A stretch of DNA of 64,000 nt from Sitta carolinensis (GCA_032173965.1 CM063292.1:6854001-6918000), one strand, 5' to 3'. Shown: positions 1 through 13,445, counted from the stretch's first letter. Notes: generated by a model not told the origin, from the sequence alone. Program-made: numbers and translations.

Positions 1-3000
1 GTCGACTTCTTAGCAAAAAAATTAATACAATCTCTGCCATACCAAACATTCAATCCAAACCCAAACTATTGCTTTACTTTGTTGGGTTCTGGGAACATAT
101 TTCCCAACCATTAATTTATATCATTAAGCACTGGATGCCATATAATGACAGTACCTAAATGTGTACTATTTAACAGAGACATGGTATCAGTTTCCCCTGC
201 AATTTTTGATTTGAATTTCATGTCTTTTTCATGGGTTACTAGAAAAGTGCTGCTGGGAGAACAACAAAGAAATGGAATAAATAAGACTCTCCCTGTATTC
301 CTGTAATTACAAATAACAGTTTTAAAATGAAATAAAATAAATAAAACATAAGGAAACCAAGCTCCTTTGTGTGGTGACTTGATGGGCTCAGACCAGGTCA
401 CACCACAAATCCACTGGGCCTTATTTGCTTGTCTCCTGTAGCACTAAATGTCTTTCTTCTGCTTTTTATACAAAGAAGTCCAGACCTGTTGACTTCATTT
501 CCAGGCCATTATACTGGGAGTGGCTAGGCCAGGTAGCATCTATTGGCATCTATTGAACTTAGAATGATCATCTCCTGAGACCTCCAGGAACTAGAGACCC
601 AGAAATGCCCTTGAGCTGAAAAAAGCTGTCAGCTCTTCTCTGGACCAAACCCTTAATGACTGTCCTGCTCTTTTAGTCTGTTTCACAATGAACTGAGAGT
701 TTTCTTTTTCCTTTTTACAAAGTCTCTTTAGTGAGAAGATCCCAGATACAATCATAATTTTCACTTCTAAATCTTTTTTAGGAAGAAACCCACCAACACC
801 CAAAGGTAGTTGCTTCTGGCAGATACTTAAGAACAGGACAAACACAGTGATACGTTCCCAGAATAATCAACTTCCCAGATTATTTTTTATTCAGGGATTT
901 CCTGAGATGGAGGATCACCTTTATTAGATTTCTTCAATGAATTTGTTGAATCCCTTGCAAGCATTTGTGAGTTTCCAACACCACCAACATCCTTGGGCAA
1001 GAAATTCCCTGAGGCAGTCTGTTGGTCTGATAGTTGTGCTGCTGTTGTGGGAATTAGCAGCTCTCTTGTACCTTCCTGCCCATTATCCCAGCCCAGCAAC
1101 TCACTCAGATGCTGCTCAAGCACTGAACAAGGTTCTTGACTGATGCAAATGGAAATCAGTGGAATTAGAATGAATCATGAAATAGTGTGATGCTATTGCT
1201 GCACAAAAGCAGTCTTGAGGGGAAGATTTAGGTCAAATTTTTCCATCTATGCACCCAGTTTTCCTACAGAAGTTCCTATAAGATTGGCTTTGTGGCAACT
1301 CTGGTGTTAAGTCCCAGAAGCGAATAACTGGGTAAATCCACTATTGTGGAGACCTGTGGTCAGGGCTGTGCCTTGCCTGGTGATCTAATCTATCCTGCCT
1401 GAATTTGCAGTGTTCTCTCATGGCAGATATACAGGACAAAAAGTGACACAAAATCTTTCTTAAAAAGACCCTGAATTTTTCACCCTGAGGACTGACACCT
1501 GTAGAAAGTCTGATTTCTAGTTGCTTGACAGTGGAGTAAAGAACATGCAGAACTGAGTTTTGAGAGCTCTTCAGGGTAAAGTAGTCTTGATATCTCACAG
1601 GTAAGTAGGGAGATGCATCCCATTGCATGGAAATCCTCCTTCCTGCTCTGCTTTCCTTAGGATGAGACTTCTATTTCATCCTCATTGCATAAATTCGGAA
1701 TGTAACTTTTTGGGCAGGAATCTTAAAACCTTTAGAAGGTATTTGGTTGGAGTAGATTCTGGAGAAGCTTCTGGATGGCTGCTTTAGGAAGAATTTGTTC
1801 AGACAACCTTTCTAGATGGAGTTAGAAGTGGGAAGAGTATTTAAGAGTGGATAAAGCCCATACTTGCAGGAGCTCATGCAGAACTGCATCATTTATCCAC
1901 TGCCAGTAATACTTTGTCTGCAGCAGCAAAATGCTGAATGCTTTCTTTCTTGGCAAATTTTGCAGCCTGCATCCATGTCATGCAGCCATGCTCCTGACCT
2001 GGATCTTGGCTGACTGAAAACTAAACTCAGCATGTACCCTTTATTCTGGAAGTTCTATCGTCCAGAAACTCAGCACATATGTCCCACCTAGCTTGCTTCC
2101 TCCCAGTTTTAATTGCTTTTAATTCTGAGTATCAGATCATCTTTTCCACTTATTTTTGCAGCAGACAGTTATTAATGGGAAAAAATATTCCTGGTATCTG
2201 GCTGTGGGGTGGATCATGTTCCAAATACAAAGAATGACCTACTTTTGGTATGTGATGTGGCAGTTTTCCTCAGCTCCAAGAGTATTTCAGTAGCACTTAG
2301 CACCTTCACCTAGCTCTTGCCACAGACTATTTCCCCCTACAGGAGTGTTCATTTTCAGTACAAAAATATCCCATACCAAATGACAGATTACCCACATTGC
2401 TACTTTTTAATGAGGCAGACTCTCTAATGTAAAATAGTCACCGTGGGTTTCAGTTTGGCTCAGAGGTGGCTTGCAATAAAATACTGAGCAGTAAAATGCT
2501 GGGTTAGAGTAATGTTAGAGTAATACCCAATTGTACATGCCTATCACATTTTATTCCTGCCCCTGAAGGGTTGCTCTGTTTTTACTTAGAGCAGGGGCTG
2601 TTTGTCCCATTGAAAAATGTCCCTGTCAGGTTCTATGTGTGCTGACTTTTGGAGGACTGGAGTGATCACTTGGCTCTCATTTGTGGTCATAACTTGTGCT
2701 TTTATTTAAACAGGTCATAGGTTCAGCTGCAGACACCTCTGGTGATGCCTCCTGGGGCAGGCAGGGTGAGGCTTTGGGTGCCCTTCCTCACGGAGTGCTC
2801 AGTGACATCCTGTGTGTGTTGGAATGCCAGTCATGGCTTACCTGTGCATGGCACAGCCAGCTAAGGGAGTGTCAGGGAGGTTATCCTGCTGCACCATCAC
2901 AAAACATCCTTCTAGAACTCACCAAAATGCTCTTAAATGTCCTGGCCAACTCTCCCATCCATTTCTGACTTAAAAATGTGCTCTGCTTCAAAAAGGGCTG

Positions 3001-5570
3001 GGTCAGACCTGAGAGCTGAATGCTTCTGATTAATGTCCAGGATCTCCTCAGTCTCTGCATGCTCATGCAGGTCAGGCTGCTCAGACACACACAGGAGCAA
3101 GGCTGAGGCTGGAGCTCCCCTCATCAATGAGTGCCCACGGGCAGCACCTTCAGGGTGAGTGTCATCTTTGGTAGACAGCACTTGTTAAGGTCCTCATAAA
3201 TCCTTGATTGGTTCCACTGCTGGAAGTGTCCCCTTTTTGGAGCAACAAGAAGTGGGACTCTCTCCCTTCACAAATCCATTAACAGGGATTCTGTTACTGC
3301 CAATAGTTTTACCTGTTCTAACTTCACTGACCTGGCCTGGATTAGTTGTGATGGTAAGGAGAAGCACACGTTTTGAAGATTATCTTGTTTATTATGAGCT
3401 AATAAATCAGCTATTATTCAATTGGCACAGAGCTGCAAGAGTAATTACTTGGATATATTGAATGATTATGTCGAATGAAGGTGGATTTCTAATGATGGTT
3501 TAAGTTGTTCAAACTGTAGCTAGCCTTAGTCAGCTGTCATATTTGCCATTTCTGTGCTGATTTATCTTCATTTTCTAAAACCTGAAAGGTTCCACACTGT
3601 CTGTCCCTGCTATCAGTTTATTGTGACACTTACATCCATAGCTGCTCTAGCACTGACCATTTGGACAGTAAAAATGGGTGTGTAATTCTGTAGGTTTTGT
3701 GATTGTGTTTTACTGGGCATAGTAGACACTTATTTTCCCTTTACACAAGGCAAAAATACATTTCCTATATAAATGTTCGTGTTTGCAGAGATGTATCACT
3801 TTAAAAATAAGGATTAATAGGTTTTGTTTGAAGATTTTGGTACACATCCAATCTATATGCTAATAAAGCACAGCAAACCATGATGGCTGCAGTGTACTTC
3901 TGTCTCTGTGGATGATGATTTTTAGAGACAGCATATTTCAAAAAGCCATTAAAATGCTTTGTTTGTAACTTGACGAGTATATACCATGAAGTCATTAAAA
4001 CCTCTTTCATCATTGTTCTTATTAAATTATCTTTAAAGGTCAGGCCCTGTTATCTGATACAGTGACGTCAAGGAGAGCATTACGTGGCTGAGCAAGCAGC
4101 ACTTGGCTCTCAATCATCCCCACTAATGGGACAGATTGGTGTGAGAGCTGTGGAAAAAACCTTCTTCCACGTTTATTGCCCTGTGAGTTCAAGCCTGTGT
4201 TACTTGACTTGAGCTGCTGCTCACACAAAGTCCAGTGAATTTAATGATGAGGCTTCCAGTTGGGGCTCTTGGGCAGTTGTGGATTCCAAATACTGGAGAG
4301 AATTCAGTGGCTTAAGTGAGCTCCTAGTATGCAAAGTGTGTATGTTGTAACCTATATTTACCTACAGTTTTATTTCACCAGATTTCATGCCTTTGCAAAT
4401 TGCAGACAGTAGATTCCCTTTCTCAGTCAAAAGCTTTTAAGAGAATTCTGACTCCAAGTTCCTTTTCCTTGCAACAACAGCGTGTTTGTTGTGTGAGAGA
4501 CGACAGTGCACATGTTCTGAGAGGTGAATAGTGTACATTCAATGGGAAAGATTAGGCAGTTGCTCTGTAGAGAACATTTTCTGTGGATTCAGCCTAATGA
4601 AACATATGCTTCTTATTATTTCAAATACATTTTTTTACAATAACCATTTCAACATTATGAAAACGTTTAGATGTTTGCTCTACAATTTATATCCTTCTTC
4701 AAATGTCACCTCTTTAAACTCATAATCATTTTATGAAAAAATATTTCAGCTCTTTTAACAATTATTGCACTCAGAAAACAAAGCAAAGCCAGTCATGTGT
4801 ATTCCATCCCAAACCAGGCTTGACCTCATTCAGAACTAATAGGATATTTTTATAAGATTTAAAAAAAAATAAAAATTAATAACATTAATCTACCACTCAA
4901 TTCCATTAGTCTTCCTTAATTGTCTTGTGCACTGCTCTGTCTCTTCTGGGTTTCTGTCCCTGTAGAATACTCTGGGAGCTCTAGAGCAGGGGAAGGAAGC
5001 TCCTGGAGCCTGCAGGGTTTTCTCTTCCAGGGTGTGCAGGGCAGGAGGCAGGCACAGGATGGAGTTTTGTGCTGGACTCCTTGCTTTGCTCTCAGGAACA
5101 CCAACATAGAGATAGTGTGCTTTAGGAATTAGGAGTTTCTCTTTGTTGGAATGCATCCTATGGATTTCTGATGGGAGGTTCAGCAATACACATTTTGGAC
5201 TTTATTTCTTTAGTGTTATAGGGCCTAGTTCCCATTTCCTCAAAGGGCAATGAGTCAGGACTTCACAATTTCCTGTCTACTTTGATTTCTATGTTCACTA
5301 CAGTTGACTGCAAAACAGTTTTGAAGGGGAAGATTTTTTTAATGAACAAGTTTAAAATAAAATCAGTGATATTTTGTAAGTTATGCAGTGTTTTCCTGAC
5401 ACCTTAACATCTTCCTATCAATAAAGCATGTATTTTTCATTTACTTTCTTACTTTATCAAACTACACAGGCTTTGGAAAAGACACAAACTACTGAAACAA
5501 ATTGCTGTATTGTGGGTGTGCATTGCCTGTGGGTAATGTGATGAGAAAGAACAGTGAGCAGCAGTTCTGT
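1..5570. other. Gene-free AT-rich stretch
   Basis: I find no supportable gene. Open frames on both strands are under about 100 codons, overlap one another in different frames, and show no domain, signal peptide or repeat I recognise. The sequence is CpG-poor and looks single-copy. Two small items stand out: a complete CRE palindrome near 4063, and a block at about 3345-3480 with several homeodomain-type TAAT cores that could be conserved non-coding DNA. Intergenic or intronic sequence is the best reading. Confidence 0.6.
4063..4070. promoter_or_regulatory. CRE palindrome TGACGTCA
   Basis: A full 8-bp cAMP response element palindrome, the known CREB/ATF binding site, lies in otherwise CpG-poor DNA. 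The central CpG has escaped the decay seen around it. There is no TATA box, CpG island or gene start nearby, so function is inference. One chance occurrence of an 8-mer in 64 kb is quite possible. Confidence 0.35.
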
Positions 5571-5640
5571 GATGGAATGAGATGATTCCCAGAGGGCCCT
5601 TCCATGCTGGGGTTCCCCCCAGCCCTTCTAGGGTTCTGTG
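5571..5640 (+). mobile_element. CR1 LINE 3' end fragment
   Basis: The segment follows the familiar 3' end of avian CR1: a GATGATTCCCAGAGGGCCCTTCC-like stretch, then a C-rich part, then a closing GGTTCTGTG. CR1 elements are 5'-truncated non-LTR retrotransposons that end in short octamer repeats instead of a poly(A) tail. Only the terminal 70 bp or so can be recognised, so the copy is old and inert. The orientation is plus because the terminal octamer is at the right-hand end. Confidence 0.7.
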
Positions 5641-5824
5641 CAGACGGCTGGGACTTGCCTTTAGAGTGTACTAGGGAGAGGGGAGGAACAGGATCATTCT
5701 CTTGTTAAGTAATATTGCTTCACAGCCAAATTGATCACTATGGATCTACTCCTCTGTTAGTATTCCTTGTGTCAAAGCCTAGTTCTAACTTTGCAGAGTA
5801 AAACAATTGCCTTTATACTTCTGC

Positions 5825-5880
5825 TTTCCTTGAGATCCTTCTGGTTTCCTTGAGATCCCTCTGATTTCCTTGAGGTAGAG
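5825..5880. repeat. 20-bp tandem repeat, about 2.8 copies
   Basis: Three successive units begin with TTTCCTTGAG at 5825, 5845 and 5865, a constant 20-bp spacing. The first two differ at only a few positions and the third is partial and diverged. This is a small local duplication with no evident function. Confidence 0.85.
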
Positions 5881-6091
5881 TAACACATAAATGAAAGATG
5901 CAGGATGAAGGGCAGCACAGTGTAGGTGGGCAAGCAAGCTGAGAGAGAAGGTAAATTTAAGCTCTCTGAGCAGTAAATCTCACCTGCATGAACAAAGGTG
6001 CAATAACTGCAGGCCTGTTTGGCAATACTGAACCAGTGAAGTGGGAAAGAAATAACTTGGTTTGCAAATAGAGGATTCAGCAGGACTGCTT

Positions 6092-6136
6092 ACATCATCT
6101 GGGCAGAGATGAACATTTACATCTGGGCAGAGAGTT
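6092..6136. repeat. Short direct duplication
   Basis: The words ACATC and CATCTGGGCAGAGA recur about 26 bp apart, giving roughly 1.6 copies of a small unit. It is a simple local duplication. Confidence 0.6.
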
Positions 6137-6878
6137 CAGGAGACAGTACTTTAATTTTTCCTTTGTCAAGTAAATGAAACAGGAGCTTACCTGAAATTAA
6201 TTTTAGCTCAGTTCTCTGTTGCTACCCAGGCTTTCTATGCTTGACTGTACACTGCCTGCAACTGGTGTGCATTTTGTGTGTGTCCAGCACTGAGACAGCT
6301 TCTCACTAGAAGATGCTCCTGGTGTGTGGTTGATACTCAGCTCTGCTCTTACTCTACCCTTACTCACTGTGATTTGTACAGCTAGATGGAACTAACACTT
6401 TTCATTTAGATTAGGAGCCTGTGTCCATTTGGAGGCAGCTACAGACATGGGAATATGGGCATGGTTATATTTTTATGAGCGTGCTTATGCCTGATTTTAA
6501 TTACACCTGCTCTCTGCTTACCTGCATTTGAAAATCAAATTTTTCCTTGAGAGGCTGTTGAAACTGTTGAAAATTGTCTGCAGGACATTCTTGAAATGAA
6601 GACCTAGACTGCATAAGGATGTTGATGATCAATGGAGTTACCAAATCCAATGGGTCTGGAAGCTGGATGGTTTAAGCCATAAAGTAGGGTGACCAGGTGT
6701 GCACAGTGTGTGTTTGTAAGACTCAGTGGATGATCAGAGGCACATCCCAAACTCCTGCAGCCATCAGTGCACAACTCAACAGTGGTATTTCAAGGTCATG
6801 TACATGCTGGAACAGACTTACATCTAGAACACAGGATTTTTTCACCACTGGAATTGCAACCAAATGATGACAAAATAG

Positions 6879-6938
6879 AAAAAAAAAAAAAAAAAAAACC
6901 CCAAACAACCCAACCCTTTCAGCTTCTAGTCAAAGTTG

Positions 6939-6968
<30 letters not shown>
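6879..6968. repeat. Two A homopolymers (A20 and A30)
   Basis: An A20 run at 6879-6898 and an A30 run at 6939-6968 flank a 40-bp A/C-rich spacer. CR1, the main avian LINE, does not leave poly(A) tails, so these are more likely simple-sequence expansions than a retrocopy tail. I see no upstream coding remnant or polyadenylation signal to support a processed pseudogene. Confidence 0.85.
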
Positions 6969-6970
<2 letters not shown>

Positions 6971-9900
6971 CCAAACCCCTGAATTGTGACCTTTTGTGGT
7001 TAGAAGACATTATCACAGGATTAGTGCCTTTCTCAGTTTGCTATGTATGAAAATTGAGAATGTGATCTTACCCAGTTTTCACATCCATAACTATTGATTG
7101 AAGAACAAAGAATTTTAATCTCCAGGTACCTTGTTACGATTATATTTGGAATATAATCACTTCAGTAATTTTCCTGCCTCAGGCAAAGGTAAACCCTGGC
7201 TATCCTACACCCTTTCTAAATATGACATGTGATGCTAAGATGTATTCCAGATTTTCAGAGTCTTTGAAGGCCAAAGCCCATATGTATTTGCCTTCCTTCT
7301 CTCCTTTTAATTCCCAGATTTCAAAGGAATTGTCAGATTTTTTTATTTACTTCTCAAAATCTGTATTTGGTTGGTACTGCTGCAACCACTGTGGTTCTCT
7401 CATGGGATGTTGGTGTGCACAGTGTAGGTGACTTGCTGTTAGGGACACAGGGATATTTATTTGGTATGATATATCTTTAATTGTGCCATATCTGAAGAGT
7501 TTCCTTTTCCTTTGCCACCTCAGTTTCATCAAAAATCCTAGAAATCCTGTTGATAATGGCAGAACTTGCATCTGTCTAATCAAAAAACTCCCAGACTATC
7601 TGCCATTTAGTCAGAATTACTTAGATTCATAAGCAAAGTGCTGTTTAAATGAATCTTGTAAATCAGTAAAAGAAACTGGCCTTCAATCCCTTCATTAGAA
7701 AGTGTTTGATTCACCTTGCAGAAAGATGTTTGTGTTTTTAACCATTCAGCAGATAGGTATGCACATAATAACAGGCTCAAAAATCACATAAAGAAAGATT
7801 GTCCCTTGAGATTTAATTTAAAATTTGTAAAACGACTACAAAAATACAAAGGTCTGCATAGGTAGGTGCTGTTATGAGCTGTTCATAATTATTATATCAT
7901 TGTTTCTGTGACTTTACCAGTTGTTTTAACAATTTAATACAGGTGGAACCCATTCTGTTATAACCATTTCTCACTGGTGTGACTGTTAAATTAGTGTGAA
8001 ACTTGACAAGCATGGAATTTATCTGCTGAAAAAATGGTAAATCAGACTCTGGGTAAACCAGTGCATTCCGTGCCTTATGTATTCTGTGTGAAAGTTGGTA
8101 TGAAAAGTAATCAAGAATAATATGAGGTTTTATTCCACCTCTCACTGAAAGACTGTGACATGTTTGGCAGATATTAAGAATGGCTCCCAAGACTTTGTGA
8201 AAGAGGTGGCAGCCACAGCTACCCATTATCCTGTTCCACATCATAAGCAAATATAAGTAAAAAGAACTTGGGACATTGCCAGACTAGCACAAAGCATGAA
8301 CTGGAATCTTGAGACCAGATTTATCCTCCATTTGAATTACATCAGAATAAATTTGGCTTTCAGTTTGTTCTCGGTTTTGACTGGAGACTCTGAAAATGTT
8401 GAATTGCTGGAAATGTTTTCAGGTCCCAGACGAAGTAATCAGCTTTTCTAATGGACACAATTGAGAGAGTTCTATAGAAAGTCAGTTAAAGTTCTTGCAT
8501 GGATTAAATTTACGTAGATTCAGTCCCAAACTAAACAAGCTGTTAACTTATCAGCTAATTATGATAATGTCAATTCCCCTGCATAGACAATATACTTAGT
8601 AATGTCTGTTCTAATGGGCATTGATGGGTCTTGTCCTTTGGTTGAACAAAGACTGGAAAATCAATCCACATAAAGGCATTTCCTTCAACAATCTGTTCCT
8701 AACATGATCTTCATTTGTGAAAGAAATTCAATAACAGCACAAGAAAACAAGTCTGATATTTCCTTATATACATCCTATGGGCAGGGATTTATTGCTCTAG
8801 AGGGTAAAACTTGTACCAACAGACAATGTCATGCAGCCAAACTGTTCATTATTTATCTGTGGCCTAATATCTAACATTTGATGAATGAATTTACAGCAAA
8901 ATAAGGTTGCTGGAGCTTGTTCAATTGTTTCATGTGGTTAGGACAGCTGTAGGCAATCTGTATAGGCTCTTTGCTGTTAGAAACCTATACATGTTTAGGC
9001 AGTATGTATTTCATTTATGATCTGCCAGAAAGCATATTAAAACTGAAGATCACTCTATGAATATTCCTCTATGAATGCTTACAGCAGAAGAGGAATTTCC
9101 CAAGACTAAAAGTAACCACAGTAATTTCATTTGAACATCTCCTGTAAATGGAGTCCGTCTGTGTCTCCTACATGTGCTCTGTACGACAAGAGAGGTCACT
9201 TGATAAATATTGTGTCACTTGGCCTGACTTGCTCTTAAATTCAAAAAAAATGTCTTTACATGTCTTGTGTCCACATATGTAAAACCTCTGGTTTTCTTAA
9301 AGCATTGATTCCAGGCTTTGAATTTGAACCTTTTAACATTCAGGGTTATTCAACCAGAACCAAATATCACAGCTCCAGCACTCCACATGATGTTAAGTGG
9401 AAATAAAACTAGTCTGAGGTTGAGTCATGTAACAATCAAATACATGTGAATTTCAGTCCCAGGAAAGAAACTCTGTCTATTTTGCCCATCCTCCTCCAAT
9501 CCCCATTAGACATTTTCCAGACATTCACTGATTCCTTCAGTTCTGCCTCTCTTTAACTTTCATCTGTGCTCAATTATTTTGTCTTTGTCAGCTGTTCAAA
9601 CAGAATCTAAAAATACACTAAAACATCCACTTGCAAGCCTTTCTGCCCAGAAGGAACCAGGAGGGTTTTGACAATGGTTAGCTCATCATTTATTCCAAAC
9701 CAAGGAATGAACCTCCATCTTTTTTTCCTGTCCAGGAATCCTTATAAATTACCAAATTAAGTGACAGGCAGCCTCCAAGGTTTGAAGTGCATGAGAGCAC
9801 AGAAAGTCCTGACTTACATGGATATACACAGACAGAACAAATTTCCTCACAGATAAAGATTACGATTAGCCAAGCTGAACTTTCTTGGAATTTTAACGAT

Positions 9901-10638
9901 TTTCTAAGGATAGAAAAAGTTACTTGGGCCTAATTTTGATGAGCTTCTAACTGAAGGAGAGCATCATACTTGAGTGCCTGTTGCATTTCCACACGTCTCT
10001 GAGTTTTGTGCTGACAACTAAACAAGTGTTGTGTTTGTTTTTATTTAGCTCTTAGTGGTATATGAGTTTCTATAAGGTAGTAATTAGAAAATCATCCTGC
10101 TGCTGTTGTGCACTCACATAAAAATGTCGTGATTACTCCTTCTGTTGTGCAAAGTGATTGTACTGTATTCTCACCTCCTTCTCTGCCAGTGGATCCAGGA
10201 TTCACCTGACCAAGGAAGCCTCAGTGCAGCACACATTTAGGCTTTTGGCAGCCACAAAACCACTCGTTTGTTTGCAATTAAATGCACTCAAATACAGTGA
10301 GGCCTTTGCAATGACTTCATAACATCCCGATCCACACAATGGCTGGGCTGTGCACAGCCCTGGGTAATTCCCTGTGCTTGGTGGTGCAGCACAAGTTTTC
10401 AACTGGAATACTCTTGAAACAAATAAACAGCATTCTTGTGGCATTTTCATATAACTGGAAGGAATGTCACACACACTGTAAGGTTAAAGGTATTTATTTT
10501 TGTAAGTTTGAAATGTGAGGCAATTCCAGCAGCATCTCAAGGTAAAACTTCCATCTTCATGGGTGGTACTAGTTTGTGATAACTGAACCAGCAGCAAAAG
10601 GGGAAGGTAAGATACCAGAGTATAGAGCAGAACAAGGA

Positions 10639-10686
10639 TATATATTATAATATATAATAAATTAATATAATATATAAATATAATAA
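10639..10686. repeat. AT-only low-complexity tract
   Basis: A 48-bp run made only of A and T, mostly TATA and AATATA words. It is simple sequence. Confidence 0.9.
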
Positions 10687-11479
10687 AAACTAAGTTATAT
10701 TTTTATCCACGCTTGTATTCTTATTCTATTATTTCTGAAGTCAGCTGCATGCTTTGGAAAACAAAGAAATTGATTGTCATTATCACCTTCTCTTTTTATT
10801 AAAAAAAAAAATCCACATTGCCCTACAGGTAGCTAGGGCAGCATTTGTTGTGACCATTCACCTTTCCAGCTTTGCACATATGAAAAGTTTACATGGTTTG
10901 CTTCAAGAATTTCTTGCTTTGCAGGTTTGCACAAAACACCAGAAATGGCTCACTTAAAATATACATCAAAAGGAAAGTGGTGGTAATGGATGAATGCTTT
11001 CATAAAAGTAGCTGGGGACTAATTCAGCCATCAGCAGCTCACAGCAGCCCCCATGGGAGTGGAGTTCATGGATTATATCTTTGGAGAGTAAGCACAGTTT
11101 TGAAGGCCCAGTTTTTAAAGTCACCTAAAATTGATGTTACAGGCTTACCAGGATTTTCAAAATCCACCTAAGGTACTCCATTTATAGTGAAAATTAAGAA
11201 CTTGGGCAATTTTGAGAATCTTAATTCTTAAATTCCTTAATTATCTCTCCTTAGGTGAACTGGAAACTAAAATGATACTGGCTTTCCCGAGAGTTTAAAC
11301 TCCAAGATCACTTTAAAAATGCCAGATGACAGTAAAAAGGGTCAAAACCAAAAGGGTTTTAGCAGAACATATTAAGAAGCCCCAAAAGCATGTAACTGTA
11401 TTTATACTGAGCTACTGTTTGGGGAAAAACTTGGATGATGCATGCAATTTGGATTATCTGTATTTTCTGTTTGCTGCCT

Positions 11480-11486
<7 letters not shown>

Positions 11487-11510
<24 letters not shown>
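11487..11510. repeat. T24 homopolymer
   Basis: An uninterrupted run of 24 T, followed by a T-rich, G-interrupted tail to about 11570. The short hydrophobic open frames across it are products of the tract. Confidence 0.9.
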
Positions 11511-13264
11511 GTTCTGTTTTGTTCTTTTTTTGTTGATTTGTTTTGGTTTATTTTACCTTCACTCTTTTGTTTTACTTTGAAATTAATTTATGTACAATAT
11601 TTATGCATTTTCAGTAGATTTCATCTTGAAATGGATGTTCACTTATCATATCTCTCAGATCATATGTTTCAAGACAGAGTTGGGAGAGTCAAGTGTTCTT
11701 TAGATCAGAGCTATGATCTTATCTAAACCTGAGTCTGGTGCAAATCAAGCAGAAACCAACATAAAGCTGAACTCCCTAATGGTACCAGTTCTTAGAGACG
11801 AATTCAATCCTGCTAAGTTGAAAAAACCCTTTCGGTTGGTACAAGAGTTCAACCCAAATACAAGCTGTTATCGTTTGCAGTCATCTGGAAAGGAAAATGC
11901 TCTTAATGCAATGCCAGTAAAGGACATTCCCTTGAGTTTTCTTGCTCTGAGCTGCTGTGGCTTGTTTACGTTCCCCAGAGAAACTGTGTGAAATCTTTCA
12001 CACACTAAGTCAAGCCTTCAGAGAAGTTTAAGGTAGGACTTAGAATACTGTCTGATTCATAAAACTTATAATTTTCACTGTAAGAACTCCTGGACCCTGC
12101 TCCCTTTTCTTCTTCCATGTGCTGATCACTGCGGGAAGCATTAGACTTCTCAGGCATTTGTAGTGGGAAAGCCAAAAGAAAACTATCCAGCAGGTCAAGG
12201 CATGGAATATAGTAACAAACACCTGCTGCTTCTACATATGGATAGATTTTTCACTTAAGTGGAAATCACTTAACTGAAAATCAAGGCACTGGTGGAGATC
12301 GTATGAAAGCAGTTAAAGCCAGAGAAGCTTGCAGGAGTGTTTTATGAGAAAGCATGTAGCTCCAAGTGTTAACTTCCCCAGATAAATGTGCAGAATTAGT
12401 TAGCTATTTTGTCTCTTTCGTTTGCTAATCAATTTTCCCCACTACCAGCCTATGACAACCAGTAGGCCTGCACATTTGTTTCATATGGTTAAAGAATGTT
12501 TAACCCCCTAGTGACCCTCTAGTGTTTGCTCTCCTTCCCTCAAGGCACGGAAGACTTTAAAGTAGAACCCGATGAATGAAAAGAATTAATCCCTGGGGGG
12601 CTTTTGTCATGAAAGCTTGAAAGGGGATCAGAACATGATATGCTGACAGCTGAAGTCAAGAGGAAAATTATGATATAATACAGCAAGTCAAAAATGTTAC
12701 ATGCCATCGTATCCAAAAGGCAAACAAAGTATACATATTGCCCTGGTTCTCTTTTGGCTGCTCTTGCTACTGGCAACAGTAAAATCTATATGGAACCCCT
12801 TGAAAAGACAAAGGGTGTCCATGGCTGCTCTTTGAGAATAAAGTTGTTGAGCTTCTCAAAAATGGGTGTAACATGTAATGAGCTTCTTCTGACCCCTGGG
12901 TTTTATACCTTTTACAAGTCTATGATGGATCTCTGGTTGCTGTTACTGCCCTGGACAGTTTTGTTCAAGCTTTGTTTCCTAAGTAGTTTAGTTTATCTGG
13001 ACATTCTGAGGCTTGGCTTTGATAGTTTTGAATTTTCCTGTTGTCTTCATTCTAAGCTCTTGAAGTGGCCATTACATCAAACAGGACGGTAAGAATAAAT
13101 TGCAGCAAAAATAACATATTTTCAGTCCTTCTGTGCTTGTTCCTCTTCACTCTGCTTGTCATAGACAGCCACAGCCACAGCTATGCTCAATAGCTACTGG
13201 ATGGTGAGCCCAAACCCAGACATATTTTCACAAGTGGTATTTTAAATCTGTGGCTGACTTTCTG

Positions 13265-13445
13265 GTTAGAATAATTTTAGGAGTCTCCGAGCTCCTGGCG
13301 AGCTTTGCCAGCCAGGACAGACGAAGAGGCAAGCTCCGAGTTTCCAAATTATATTACAATGAGCCAACGAGAATTTATTTTGCTTGCAATTCCGCAGTTC
13401 TAATGAGAGAATTATCTATTAGGAGATGAGAGAATTGTATTGTGA
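13265..13445. other. Candidate conserved non-coding block
   Basis: This 180-bp block differs from its surroundings. It keeps several CpGs in an otherwise AT-rich context and carries words such as ATTACAATGAGCC and GAGAATTTATTTTGC. It also has a small TGGC/GCCA stem near 13296-13310. It has no open reading frame of note and lies just upstream of a CpG-rich repeat cluster. The composition resembles vertebrate conserved enhancers. That is inference, because no alignment is available here. Confidence 0.3.

Larger units (their letters stand above)
6969..13264. other. Gene-free AT-rich stretch
   Basis: I find no gene. The longest open frames (117 codons on the minus strand at 7897-8250, 132 codons on the plus strand at 12694-13092) have no recognisable domain and no clear splice or promoter context. 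A block at about 8480-8640 is rich in TAAT/ATTA cores and may be conserved non-coding DNA. Simple repeats inside this stretch are listed separately. Confidence 0.55.

Noticed and set aside
1..6. GTCGAC (SalI site) at the first base, possibly a cloning junction
   Set aside because: One 6-mer at the edge can be chance, and no vector sequence follows.
5868..5878. let-7-like seed TGAGGTAG
   Set aside because: The rest of the mature sequence does not match, and the word is part of a 20-bp tandem repeat with no hairpin.
6879..6968. Poly(A) tails of processed pseudogenes
   Set aside because: There is no coding remnant, polyadenylation signal or target-site duplication. Homopolymer expansion is simpler.
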